Shown in pieces: positions 1-11,370 of a DNA stretch of 64,000 bases. Source of the stretch: Eudorina sp. 2006-703-Eu-15 (lineage: Eukaryota; Chlorophyta; Chlorophyceae; Chlamydomonadales; Volvocaceae). Each line of letters opens with the position of its first letter. Positions within the stretch are counted from its first letter, which is position 1. The translations under genes and the position numbers were made by a program. Below the pieces are notes generated by a model. That model saw only the letters and a program-made list of their open reading frames with translations, was not told the origin of the DNA and did no database searches. The DNA lies in NCBI GenBank assembly GCA_003117195.1, contig BDSI01000040.1, positions 758,783-822,782 on the forward strand, read 5' to 3'.

Positions 1-2225
1 GCGCAGGCGGCGGCGATGCTGGGCCGGGCGACGGCGCAGGTAACGGCGGCGCTGGTGATGGGTTTGGGCGGCGCAGGCGGCGGCGATGCTGGGCCGGGCG
101 ACGGCGCAGGTAACGGCGGCGCTGGTGATGGGTTTGGGCGGCGGCGCAGGCGGCGGCGCAGATGCTGGGCCGGGCGACGGCGCAGGTAACGGCGGCGCTG
201 GTGATGGGTTTGGGCGGCGCAGGCGGCGGCGATGCTGGGCCGGGCGACGGCGCAGGTAACGGCGGCGCTGGTGATGGGTTTGGGCGGCGCAGGCGGCGGC
301 ATGCTGGGCGGGCGACGGCGCAGGTAACGGCGGCGCTGGTGATGCGTTTGGGCGGCGCAGGCGGCGGCGATGCGGGCGGGCGACGGCGCAGGTAACGGCG
401 GCGCTGGTGATGCGTTTGGGCGGCGCAGGCGGCGGCGATGCTGGGCCGGGCGACGGCGCAGGTAACGGTGGCGCTGGTGATGGGTTTGGGCGGCGCAGGC
501 GGCGGCGATGCTGGTCCGGGCGACGGCGCAGGTAACGGTGGCGCTGGTGATGGGTTTGGACGGCGCAGGCGGCGGCAATGCTGGGCCGGGCGACGGCGCA
601 GGTAACGGCGGCGCTGGTGATGCGTTTGGGCGGCGCAGGCGGCGGCGATGCTGGGCCGGGCGACGGCGCAGGTAACGGCGGCGCTGGTGATGGGTTTGGG
701 CGGCGCAGGCGGCGGCGATGCTGGTCCGGGCGACGGCGCAGGTAACGGTGGCGCTGGTGATGGGTTTTTGCGGCGCAGGCGGCGGCAATGCTGGGCCGGG
801 CGACGGCGCAGGTAACGGCGGCGCTGGTGATGGGTTTGGGCGGCGCAGGCGGCGGCGATGCTGGTCCGGGCGACGGCGCAGGTAACGGTGGCGCTGGTGA
901 TGGGTTTGGGCGGCGCAGGCGGCGGCGATGCTGGGCCCGGCGACGGCGCAGGTAACGGTGGCGCTGGTGATGCGTTTGGGCGGCGCAGGCGGCGGCGATG
1001 CTGGGCCGGGCGACGGCGCAGGTAACGGCGGCGCTGGTGATGCGTTTGGGCGGCGCAGGCGGCGGCGATGCTGGGCCGGGCGACGGCGCAGGTAACGGCG
1101 GCGCTGGTGATGGGTTTGGGCGGCGCAGGCGGCGGCGATGCTGGGCCGGGCGACGGCGCAGGTAACGGCGGCGCTGGTGATGGGTTTGGGCGGCGCAGGC
1201 GGCGGCAATGCTGGGCCGGGCGACGGCGCAGGTAACGGTGGCGCTGGTGATGGGTTTGGACGGCGCAGGCGGCGGCAATGCTGGGCCGGGCGACGGCGCA
1301 GGTAACGGCGGCGCTGGTGATGCGTTTGGGCGGCGCAGGCGGCGGCGATGCTGGGCCGGGCGACGGCGCAGGTAACGGCGGCGCTGGTGATGGGTTTGGG
1401 CGGCGCAGGCGGCGGCGATGCTGGGCCGGGCGACGGCGCAGGTAACGGTGGCGCTGGTGATGGGTTTGGGCGGCGCAGGCGGCGGCGATGCTGGTCCGGG
1501 CGACGGCGCAGGTAACGGTGGCGCTGGTGATGGGTTTGGGCGGCGCAGGCGGCGGCAATGCTGGGCCCGGCGACGGCGCAGGTAACGGTGGCGCTGGTGA
1601 TGCGTTTGGGCGGCGCAGGCGGCGGCGATGCTGGGCCGGGCGACGGCGCAGGTAACGGCGGCGCTGGTGATGCGTTTGGGCGGCGCAGGCGGCGGCGATG
1701 CTGGTCCGGGCGACGGCGCAGGTAACGGTGGCGCTGGTGATGGGTTTGGGCGGCGCAGGCGGCGGCGATGCTGGGCCCGGCGACGGCGCAGGTAACGGTG
1801 GCGCTGGTGATGCGTTGTGCGGCGCAGGCGGCGGCGATGCTGGTCCGGGCGACGGCGCAGGTAACGGCGGCGCTGGTGATGGGTTTGGGCGGCGCAGGCG
1901 GCGGCGATGCTGGTCCGGGCGACGGCGCAGGTAACGGTGGCGCTGGTGATGGGTTTGGGCGGCGCAGGCGGCGGCAATGCTGGGCCGGGCGACGGCGCAG
2001 GTAACGTCGGCGCTGGTGATGGGTTTGGGCGGCGCAGGCGGCGGCGATGCTGGGCCGGGCGACGGCGCAGGTAACGGCGGCTCTGGTGATGGGTTTGGCG
2101 GCGCAGGCGGCGGCGATGCTGGTCCGGGCGACGGCGCAGGTAACGGTGGCGCTGGTGATGGGTTTGGGCGGCGCAGGCGGCGGCGATGCAGGGCCGGGCG
2201 ACGGCGCAGGTAACGGCGGCGCCAT
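1..2225. repeat. 70-bp GC-rich minisatellite, about 32 copies
   Basis: A tandem array with a 70-bp unit fills the left edge and continues beyond the window. A typical unit reads from GCGCAGGCGGCGGCGATGCT to GGTGATGGGTTTGGGCG. Copies differ by point changes (GGGCC/GGTCC/GGCCC, GATGGG/GATGCG, GGCGATG/GGCAATG) and a few 1-3 bp indels. Because 70 is not a multiple of three, each plus-strand frame meets the TAA of GGTAAC every three units, so the plus strand is not coding. The minus strand has no TTA, CTA or TCA on its complement and is open in all three frames across the array. Confidence 0.95.
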
Positions 2226-2890
2226 GGGCGCCGCCCAAACCCACGGGGGTGCCTGTACTCCCATTCGGCCTATCCAATGCTCCTGCGACTTTTCAGGCTA
2301 CGATGAATCGAATATTTGCTCCGTATTTGCACCGTTTTGTGACGGTCTATCTTGAATGAATGAATGTTACAGCGGACCCCAACGGGACCATCGGTGTATA
2401 CCAGAGCAAGCCCCAGTAGGCCTCACCGCCAAGGCGCGCGGCAGGTCACCTCCACACCACTACGCCGCACCCAAAGAAAACACACCGGGCCATAACCCCA
2501 ACCAGTCAGACACCGAAGCAAGCAGAGGCGCGCAGCGGGGCAACACTACCAAAGGGATAGGCACAGCTGCGGGCATAATCCCCAGAAGTGGATAAAGCCA
2601 AGCACAGGGGAGGTCGCCCACACAGGCACCCCATTACCCAGCTACCACCACCTCTGAGGCACCCAACGCAGCACCCTCTCGAGGTCTTGGAAGGCCCACG
2701 CCTGGCTCGTGACACTGCCCAGCGACCGCTAGTGGGGTAACCCGCATCATAAGAAATAACTTGGCCAAAACACCAAAATGCCAACGGGAGCCCAACCTCC
2801 ACCCCAATCTGAGGGTAGGCCCGGTCCCCAACTTGAACCCCGGTTCGGAGAGCCCGACGATAAACAGACAGAGGGCGGGGAACCCGCGCC
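2226..2890. other. No gene recognised
   Basis: Unique-looking DNA between the minisatellite and a minus-strand retroelement ORF. It is probably in part the 3' flank or 3' UTR of that retroelement, since the element reads leftwards into it. Overlapping ORFs on both strands show no family resemblance. Confidence 0.5.
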
Positions 2891-4501
2891 TCATCCTTCT
2901 TCAGGAGCAGGTCCCGCACATCGCAGGACTCCCCCCGCCACTTTCAAGAAAGGGTGGAAAGGGCCCACTGAGCTCCAACCCCGTCTCGGGAGCCCCAACT
3001 GGGCGAACCCGTGGAGGCGCCCCCAAACGTCAGCGATTGCGCGCCGCTCCCCTTGTTCTGCCAATATCGGTCCCGGCCGGATCGTCTGACCCTGACCAGG
3101 TGCTGACCGACGCAGGGTGGCCGCCATGAATCGGCGACCAGTCTCCATGGCCGCAATCGCGGCCAACACCACCACATCCCAAACAACTTGCTCCACGGGT
3201 GGCGGGGGTTCCGCCAGCCAGACCTGCGGCCTCCGTATCCGTGCCCCTAGGCGCGCTTCCAACTGACCCACCACCGCCTGGGCCACTCGGCATGACCAGA
3301 AATGGTGCTGTCGGGGTGTCTCTGACCCCCCGCCTTCCGCTGGGTATCCCCCGCATCCACACCGCGTCACCCTCGCGTGTCGCATATGGGAATTGCCCAA
3401 CAACGGGACGCCATCGACTGTAAGGCGCCAAAAGGCCTCCTTATGCTCATTTTCCCACCGGATACTGAGCCAAAGGCGGCTCAGCAGCCCCTGGATCCGG
3501 GCGGCCGCCACCTGAGAAATCGGGTCGGTGGCTCCCAGTCCTACCGCCTCACAGGCAAACAGCAAGTGAGCCGCGCTGCGGCGTTCCGCCACCTCGGCTA
3601 GTTGCATCGCTGTCCCCACTCGAACAGAGTACTCGCTCAGGGCCACCTTCAACCCATTATTCAACCTCCAACCCATGCGATCGAACAACATGGCCGTCAC
3701 CTCCTCTTCCGTGGGCACATTCGCCCCCTGGACCCCGTTCGCTCGTGCCGCTAGGGCTGCTGCCACCCAGGCCGCTGGTAGCCTTACTTGAAGTTCTACC
3801 AGCCGCCGGTCTAATTCGGCCCATTGCCGCCAATCACCCCATCGCCCGGACCCCGCGGGGATACCCAGGCAATCTTGTACGAATGTCGCCCACGCCCGTG
3901 CGGCGCATCGTGCCATGCGGGCGGAGTCTATATAGTTTGGCTCTGCCCAGCCGTCGGTTACCATCCGGAGCGTCTCCCCCACCCGGATTAGTTGTCCGAC
4001 CGTTTGCAATCCGGTGTAGTCCACCAGGTCCGGGAACACATGCTCGAGGCCGGGGCGGCCCCCCTCGGGCAGTTCCTCCGGGAGTAGTGGGTTTCCCCAC
4101 AGTGGTGCGTTCCAGCACCACGCCCCCGGCGCGAGCGGATGGTCGGCGATGTCCACCACTCTCGGCAGGGCGGCTAGGGCTGTCACGACCCGCTGTACCT
4201 CGGGTTCTAGCCTTCGGATCCCTCTCCATGGACTGTCGGCCGTTGCCGTGAGCACCATGCACGGCTTCCATGCCGCTGAGGCGTCTGCTAGGATCGTGTC
4301 CACGACACGTTGCCAGGGGGCGGCCCGCTGGTGGCGGATCCTCCTCATGTACCGCAGCGCTGTTGAGGCCCAGCGCGCTCGGATATGTTCCCGCAGCGGC
4401 AGCGCGCCGAATCCCCCCACCGCCGGGTGCCCAAGCAGCAGGCTACGTGGCACCCCAGTGGGCCGCCTCTCGGTGGCCCACTGGGGTGCCACGTAGCCCA
4501 C
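2891..4501 (-). mobile_element. Retrotransposon-derived ORF, 5'-truncated (zf-RVT-like C-terminus)
   Basis: An open frame of 536 codons. Its second half has a cysteine/histidine cluster, CGCGG followed by HHFWSCRVA (about 3275-3360), of the kind that follows the reverse transcriptase in non-LTR retrotransposons (zf-RVT: two cysteines, then H-x4-C). A tail rich in W, A and R follows. No RT palm motif is present, so only the 3' end of an element is likely left. The apparent start codon lies inside the hairpin at 4441-4498, so the first roughly 20 codons belong to the junction and not to the original protein. Assignment to LINE rather than another retroelement class is inference; the absence of stop codons over 1.6 kb suggests fairly recent insertion. 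Confidence 0.55.
4441..4498. repeat. Perfect 24-bp inverted repeat (hairpin) at a retroelement junction
   Basis: The left arm 4441-4464 (GGCTACGTGGCACCCC...) is the exact reverse complement of the right arm 4475-4498, with a 10-nt loop. An 18-bp part of the right arm (CCCACTGGGGTGCCACGT) is then repeated directly at 4497-4514, at the point where Ty3/gypsy coding sequence begins. Confidence 0.95.
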
Positions 4502-4503
4502 TG

Positions 4504-6361
4504 GGGTGCCACGTCTATCTTGACGATATTTTGATTTTTTCCCGTACGCCTGAAGAGCATGCCCGCCATCTACGGTTGGTGCTGGAAACCCTACGGAAGC
4601 ATACGCTTCATGCGAAGCTTTCGAAATGTGAGATCTGGAAGCCGACGGTGAAGTACCTCAGGCACGTGGTCAGTCCCGTCAGTGCTGAGGGTGTACGAAT
4701 GGATCCAAAGAAAGTTGACACGATCCGAGGTTGGCCTTCGCCAAAAGACTTGAGCGAGTTGCGAGCTTTTGTTGGCCTTGCAAATTATTTCCGTCGATTC
4801 ATTCGCAATTTCGCCTCTTGGCCGCTCCGCTAACCGATCTGTTCTCGTCCCTAATCCTTGGCCGCCGCAAGCTTTGAAAGCTTTTGACACGATTAAGACT
4901 CTCTTAACGACCGATGTGCTAGTTCTGTACCCTGATTTTACGAAGCCTTTTGAAGTTGTCTCCGACGCTTCGCTGAATGGAACGGGAGCTGTCTTGCTCC
5001 AAGACAACCGCCCGGTTGCTTTTACGAGTAAGAAATTCTCTCCTGCTGAACGAAACTACAGCACTGGTGAACAAGAGCTTTTGGGTGTTGTCAACGCGTT
5101 GCGTGAATGGCGATGCTACTTGCACAGTAGTGTGCCGTTTACCCTCGTGACCGATCATCATCCCTTGACGTATCTCAAGACTCAAGCGCATCTGAGCCGA
5201 CGTCAAGCCCGCTGGGTTGAGTTCTTGGAACAGTTTGCGTTTGACTGGGTTTACCGCCCTGGGAAGCTGAACGTGGTTGCTGACGCCCTGTCGCGTCACC
5301 CAACCCTTGCAACGATCCTTTGCGACGCTGAGGCTAACGATCCGCTTCTGGCCCGCATTTGCGATGCCACCGCTCGTGATGTGTGGTTCCAGAACCCTGC
5401 TAACGTGCGGGGCTTGATCCAGAATCCAGGAGGATTCTTTCAATGGGAGGAGGACGACTGCCAACTGAAAATTGTTGTACCTAACGATCCGAATTTGAAG
5501 CGTGATATCATCGCACGATGCCACTCTGACACGATGTCTGGCCACCTGGATGTGACCGAACGATTGACCTGGTGCAACGAAACTTCTGGTGGCCGACGTT
5601 ACGAGTGGATGTGGCTGACTTTGCCGCCAAGTATGATGTTTGTCAACGGCATAAGCCTTCTTCTGGCTTGCCAGCTGGTCTTCTACGGCCGCTCCCGATT
5701 CCTGAGATGCCTTGGGAAAGCGTCTCTATGGATTTTATTATGGGACTGCCCAACGACAGTACGATGCCCTTTTGGTATTTGTTGATCGCCTAACGAAGAT
5801 GGTGCATCTGGCTCCGTGCAAGAGCACTTGTACGGCATCTGAGAGTGCCGACATGATGTTCCACCATGTGGTACGACTTCACGGAATGCCTAAAACGATT
5901 ATCTCCGATCGTGATCCTCGATTTAAGGGTGCATTTCTGCCCGCCCTGCGTGCTGAAGCGCGCTGGTGCCTCCCAGCATACGAGTACTGCAGATCAGTAC
6001 TCGTCAGATCAGTACTGCTGTCCATCCTGAGACGGATGGACAGACTGAACGAATCAATCGAATCTTGGGCGATATGTTAAGTCAGTACGCTGAATACGAG
6101 CCTTCTCGTTGGGATAGGTATCTCGATGCTACTGAATTTGCGATCAACAACCTGAAGAATCGTACGACGGGACATTCCCCGTTCTATTTGAATTATGGAT
6201 TTCATCCACGAACCCCTTTGCAAACCGACTTAGGGAACGCCGTTCCCGCCGCCAAGAATTATATGGATTCTTTCCACGTACGATTAAACGAAGCTAAACG
6301 ATTTTGTCAGGCGGCGCAGGACCGTGCTGTGAAGGATGAGTCCAAGAAGCGGAACTCCTAA
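4504..6361 (+). pseudogene. Ty3/gypsy retrotransposon fragment: RT (partial), RNase H, integrase
   Basis: A pol remnant truncated at both ends. It enters at the RT palm motif YLDD (about 4515) and continues through the RT thumb (LRAFVGLANYFRRFI, about 4755-4800) in one frame. After a frameshift near 4830 it runs into RNase H (VVSDASLNGTGAVLL, EQELLG, VTDHHPLTYL, VADALSRHP; 4900-5310) and a linker. Another shift near 5570 leads to the integrase HHCC zinc-binding region, and the DDE core follows in further frames: VSMDFIMGLP (D), SDRDPRFKG (D) and VHPETDGQTERI (E). The last frame stops at 6361. Gag, protease, the RT fingers, LTRs and any chromodomain are missing. At least four frameshifts make it inactive. 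A small direct duplication (GATCAGTACT twice, about 5992-6018) sits just before the catalytic-glutamate segment. Confidence 0.93.
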
Positions 6362-6899
6362 ACAGAAATTGCGGCTGGCAGTGCACAAAGTGACATCCTC
6401 TTTGTAGTAAGGCAGCCGTGCTGTTCGAGCGCGCTTCGTTGTTACGGACCGCGCGGGTGTCCACTGCGGCTGAGTACGGTAAGGCAGGTCACTTCCTGCT
6501 GCAGGCGGCAATTCCCAGCATTCAAACGTCACTACGTCAGGAGCCACATCATTACCGTCACACATTGTCTGCATGCGCCCGCCTTAAGGATCGTTGGTTT
6601 GGGTCTCAAGCGCCGGTGGCTGGCAGGCTGGGTCCAACTTGTGAATGGGGGCTTTAGCACGTTCATTCCGGGGCCGAGCAGAGTTCGAGCCGATCACTAG
6701 GGAGGCCGCGGTTAGCCGATGAGAGAGCGGGATGGCGAAAGGGTTGGCAGCCAGTTGTTGCAACGGTAAAACTGCCAACCGCACCCGTCAAAGAAACAGG
6801 TCTCACCAACTATCTGTTATCAGGCTCTGCGTATCGATTTCTTTGGTGTAACGATCGGATACATCAATTGGGATAACTTATACGCGACGCCAGGTAAAG

Positions 6900-6983
6900 G
6901 GATTCCTCCCGTCGAGTATAGGATTCCTCGTGCCGAGTATAGGATTCCTCGCGCTGAGTATAGGATTCCTCGTTACGAGTATC
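6900..6983. repeat. 21-bp tandem repeat, four copies
   Basis: Units at 6900, 6921, 6942 and 6963 share GGATTCCTC...GAGTATA and differ only in the middle five or six bases. Confidence 0.9.
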
Positions 6984-7266
6984 CAAATCTTCAATGCTGT
7001 GTACAGGGATACTTGCTAATAGGAATTTTATACACAAAATTGATTATCGGTGACACGGCACCGTGACACGGCCTGTTTAACGATTACCTGAAATTTGACC
7101 CCCGTGGGTACCCTCAGGACCGCGTCGCTGAGCTCGGCAAGCTTCGGAAGCGCTTCTCATCAGCCTGTCGTCGGAAAGCGCTCGGAACGCCAGCGCTTAG
7201 TTAGGACGCTTGGGGTGTACGAGAATTCCGTTAGGCGCTCCTTTAACCTGCTCATGAGTAAGTGCT

Positions 7267-7869
7267 CACAGGGCACAGCGGCGCAGCGTTCTGAACTTGG
7301 CACATTGGCGGTGGAAGGTGCAGGGGCGGCAACGGCACAGGTAGCAGCGGCCATTTTGACAGCAGGTAAACGACTGGGCGAGGGGCGGGCTTGTGGGTAC
7401 CATGTGCATTGCCTTTGATCGAGGACATACATGCAACATGCTACACGGCACACGATAAGGGAATCGCAGCTGGGCAACACTTGCTGGCATCACCTTGTTT
7501 ACCGCCTTGCTCAGCCTTTGATGTGGATGCCGCGCACTAGGCTTCACGCTGGGGCAATCGATGGATGGGCGCGTGGCGGGCCCTGTGGATGCCTTGCGGG
7601 TTCATAATCGGCGGTGATGAATCACGCGGAACTCCATGATTTGGATTCAGAGGATTGCCATGTGGCTGGGATCGATTTGTGGGTGGCGTGCTGGTTGGCT
7701 TGGTACGATTTCACTAGGGATGCAACGTGCTGCCCTTAAAAGCTGCATTCCCCTTTTTGCCATTCACAGGGCACAGCGGCGCAGCGTTCTGAACTTGACA
7801 AATTGGCGGTGGAGGGGGCAGCGGCGGCAGCGGCACAGGTAGCAGCGGCCAAGGTAGCAGCGGCCATTT
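7267..7869. repeat. Direct repeat pair of about 95 bp
   Basis: 7267-7357 and 7766-7869 both begin CACAGGGCACAGCGGCGCAG and end with GGCACAGGTAGCAGCGGCCA. The second copy carries an extra AGGTAGCAGCGGCCA. The roughly 400 bp between them is unrelated. This could be a pair of degenerate LTRs or a dispersed repeat; no PBS or PPT was seen. Confidence 0.75.
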
Positions 7870-9623
7870 AGGATGCCGGCTGCTTTCTGCCTCTATCCAT
7901 TATTGTAGTATGACACGCACGCCATGCATGCCTCTCCATCCACTTGATCGCCAAAGAAGGCCATGTAGTCTAGCAATCCATGCGCCCTTTCGGGCCTCGT
8001 CTCCCCAACTCCTGCATTCAACAAGGTAGCAAAGTGATCCCGAAACACGTTGAAATCCTCTATCGCACAAAGCTCCCTGAGCTTCCCACCCAGCACTCAC
8101 CACTACACGTGCACGCTGGTCATGCTTGCAACTGGCAAATAAAAGCGCGCATGCTTTCAGCATCATAAGCCGCACGGGCACGACGCTTCACACCATTGAA
8201 GGCACAGCGTGCTCTACAAAACTCCTCCCAAAGCGGACCCGACTTGCATGTTATACGACCTGGACCTCCTTCAGGCAATCATTTGCTGACGACGTGCTCC
8301 CCATTCCACCAGACAGCACCTCCCTGCTCCATCCCTTCAGGCCTTCATGCTGCAAACGCCCGGACCATAATTTTTCCTTAAGAGTGCTCCAATAAGGTCC
8401 ACTGCTGCTCAGCTATCACAAGCCCCCACTCGCAAATGCGTAGACTTCCCTTGCAGAGAGAATGCAAGTTCTTGGACGATAGTACCGCAACACCGTACAT
8501 CTGGTTTTGGAATAAAAGGACAGTGTTGATGCTGTGAACGGCATTCCGCCGTATAGAGCATCAATAATACCAGTAGAGTGTTAATCGTCATTTCATGACG
8601 TTGGAACAGCTCTGCAGGCTAACTACCCACCCTCCTCCCCAGCAGGCATGCGAGCCGGCTTGGTGACGCTGAGCCCGGCAGCACATGTGCCGTGACATGC
8701 AAGCAGTGTGCCTCAGGCGCCCGGTTGTACTTCCCTCCTAACTACGCATGTCGCGAGCGGAGCAACTAAAGCAACCAATTATCCCGGGATACCATTGCTA
8801 ACAATCGCCCGCTTTCGCCAGGGGTGCTTCCAAGGGAGCCGTAACGATGCGCGGCCATGCCGCCGTCGGCAGCGTGAGCGACGACTGGGCACGAGGCGTG
8901 CACATCTTCTAACTGCCGGAATGGTTGTGGCTTGCCTGCTATCCATTTCTAGTAACTTCACCGTAGGAGGGCCGGCGGCCTCAGTCATTCAGGGAGAGTT
9001 GTGCGTGGGTTCACGTTACTCGCCAGCCTCGACGGCAAGGTTGCGACAACGGATGAGAGTTCGTGGGCTCCTGCCTCCCAACGACCACCGGGCTTCGGAG
9101 AGATCCGAGACTCGGTCCGGGAAGGGAGCGCGAGACTGATGCTCTACTACTGGCCACTAGGGGGCCTTGCTTCGATTTATTGGACGATTTTGCCGGGATC
9201 TGAGTGCCGGCAGCTGCCTTACAGTACGAGAACACTGCCGGGATCTGAGTGCTGGCTGCTGCAGAGTGTAACGTACTACGGACAAGAACGTCAACAACAC
9301 CGTTCAGAACGTGCATTACGTGCGACCCATCAGTGGCGTAGATACCCCCGGTATCTAGATAGCAATGTCAAACACGGCTTCTTCTTGGGTGCCTTCCTGG
9401 AGCCGGGTTTAGGGTTTGGGGTCCGTAGTGGCCTTGTTGCCCAACCGATTGGGCTGCGGGTCACACGGGGCAAAACGTTCGGGCTCTTGGCTGTGTGCCT
9501 CCGCGGCCGCAGGTGGCCGCTGATGCCGAGTATGTACACCAGGCCCACCTTGGAAATGGCCTCCGCGGATGCTGGGCACCAACTTTCATTGGTATTTATA
9601 CTCTGTAAGGCCTACGTCCTTAC

Positions 9624-9704
9624 TGTAACGCTGGGTTACAGTATAAGGCCCTAACAATGACCCTGCACAGCATCTCGAGAAGCCTTTGGCCGCGCTGTGT
9701 TACA
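9624..9704 (+). repeat. Left LTR of the TRIM
   Basis: 81 bp with TG...CA ends; 80/81 identical to the right LTR (GGCCC versus GCCCC in the middle). Such similarity indicates recent insertion, because the two LTRs are identical at integration. Confidence 0.93.
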
Positions 9705-9954
9705 ATTGGTATCGAGTATCAGTACTCTTTCCGTACGACCTCGTCAGGTCGTGAGTTCGATTCTGGATGGGCGCGCCGAGGTTTCCACTCCAAAAACCCT
9801 GCTAGGGACGCATGTGCCGGAGATGGTCCGGGTGCAGCCGCATGACGTGATGCGAGGCCTGGCCAACCTCGTGGTAGGGTGGGCATGGCGGAGTGGACTG
9901 TGCACTGCGAGGACGCAGTGAGGAACGAGGACGTTCCCTTCAGGGGGGGGAGAA

Positions 9955-10035
9955 TGTAACGCTGGGTTACAGTATAAGCCCCTAACAATGACCCTGCACA
10001 GCATCTCGAGAAGCCTTTGGCCGCGCTGTGTTACA
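9955..10035 (+). repeat. Right LTR of the TRIM
   Basis: 81 bp, preceded by the polypurine tract and followed by the CTTAC target duplication. Confidence 0.93.
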
Positions 10036-10040
10036 CTTAC

Positions 10041-11235
10041 ACACCTGCTGGGTGTGGCGCTGTACCTTCACAGGTTCCGCATTTAGGGCGCTCAGTTGTG
10101 TTGTATGTCTCCGGCGGGTCCTCGACCTTGCTCTGATAAACCACAAACTGCAACGGATTTTGTGGAGATTGCTGCGGCTGGTGATGTGCGGGTGGTGGTG
10201 GTGGTGGCGGTGGGGCTTGTTGCAGTTGCTGTTGCTGCCGTGGTGGCGGCGGTGGAGGCGGCAGCTACAGAGAGAAAGACATGTACGTCACCTGCCACTT
10301 ATGTTGTTGATACAGACCTTATTACATATACGCTACTCTGTCAGCACTTGCATCATTGCATAAAGCAAGCACGCATGCATGTTGGATTGATACGTCCACA
10401 GTGGTGTCTACATTTACATACATACAACATACGTATAACTTGGTGTAGCGTCTGACCATGAACACAATTATTATTAAGGATGTTACAGCGGACCCCGCGG
10501 GTCCTCGGTTACAGCCAACAGCGACAGCCAACGAAGCTTCCTCAACATACATACACTGCATAAATGAAACTTGCGCCACCATGCATGGTGCACCGGACAG
10601 GCTCCACAAGAGCACCGAAACACAATGCTGCGCTCGGTTGCACGATCAAGCCGTCCGCTGCCTAAATGACATCGTCAATCGCTGTTGGGTACAGAAGGGA
10701 AGCCCCGCACCCTCAAACACCACCACTGAACACAACGGGGCGGGTGGGCTACCTGCCAGGTATTGAGTCAGTAGTGTTGGTGGCGGCAGGGTATAGGCTG
10801 CATGTAATAGCCTCATCACATCTGGCCCCTTGATACGTGCCAGTGTTGTGCCCGGCGTAATAAACTATTAATCAGCGGTGGCGGGTGGTCTATAGGCAAG
10901 GGAAACCCAGCCATGGATCACTCGCCTAATCACCCCTGCTGCCCCCTTGACACACGTCACAGTTCATGACTCGGATTACTATTATTATGATGCAACAGTA
11001 TTAACAATACTGGTAGTTATCAATATAGACTTGCTGCAGCTGCGCCGTCCAGTTCCCACATGTCAAAACAACCGGTTCTCCGTGCAGAAGTCGGCCTGAT
11101 AACAATAACATACAACAATCTACCGGGCAGTCCACTTTCCAATGCAGGGTTCCTGTCGAGTTCAGTTTACTTGCGCGCGCTCCACAGTATACGTACGTAT
11201 GGAGTTTCCCCACAAACCCGGAATTCATAGGATTT
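10041..11235. other. Intergenic; low-complexity and dispersed-repeat DNA
   Basis: 10190-10265 is a GGT/GGC-rich simple-sequence stretch. 10460-10585 resembles 13360-13500 (shared blocks AAGCTTCCTCA, TACACTGCATAAA and TGCGCCACCAT or TGTGCCACCAT), so it is a copy of a diverged dispersed repeat. No gene was recognised. Confidence 0.5.
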
Positions 11236-11370
11236 ACCCTACCCTACCCTACCCTACCCTACCCTACCCTACCCTACCCTACCCTACCCTACCCTACCCT
11301 ACCCTACCCTACCCTACCCTACCCTACCCTACCCTACCCTACCCTACCCTACCCTACCCTACCCTACCCT
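11236..11370. repeat. (ACCCT)27 pentanucleotide array, telomere-like
   Basis: Twenty-seven uninterrupted copies of ACCCT (TAGGG on the other strand). The motif is close to, but shorter than, the TTTAGGG/TTTTAGGG telomere repeats known from plants and volvocine algae. Unique sequence lies on both sides, so it is interstitial. Confidence 0.98.

Larger units (their letters stand above)
6362..9623. other. Intergenic, repeat-bearing; no gene recognised
   Basis: Short ORFs on both strands lack recognisable domains. The region holds a 21-bp tandem repeat (6900-6983), a duplicated roughly 95-bp GCGGC-rich segment (7267-7357 and 7766-7869) and a 16-bp direct repeat, GCCGGGATCTGAGTGC, near 9195 and 9239. 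The stretch immediately after 6361 may still belong to the gypsy remnant. Confidence 0.5.
9624..10035 (+). mobile_element. TRIM: complete miniature non-autonomous LTR retrotransposon
   Basis: 412 bp in total. Two 81-bp LTRs (9624-9704 and 9955-10035) start TGTAAC and end GTTACA and differ at a single base. The element is flanked on both sides by the 5-bp target-site duplication CTTAC (9619-9623 and 10036-10040). Directly after the left LTR comes TTGGTATCGAG, resembling an initiator-tRNA-Met primer binding site (TGGTATC...). Directly before the right LTR is a polypurine tract, AGGGGGGGGAGAA (9942-9954). The 250-bp interior has no long ORF, but just before the PPT one frame reads EDVPFRGGENVT, like the end of a Ty3/gypsy polyprotein, so the element is probably a deletion derivative of a gypsy element. 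It would depend on enzymes supplied in trans. Confidence 0.93.

Noticed and set aside
9750..9775. tRNA or SINE B box (GAGTTCGATTC) in the TRIM
   Set aside because: LTRs, PPT and 5-bp duplication explain the element fully; no A box, no acceptor stem, no A-tail.
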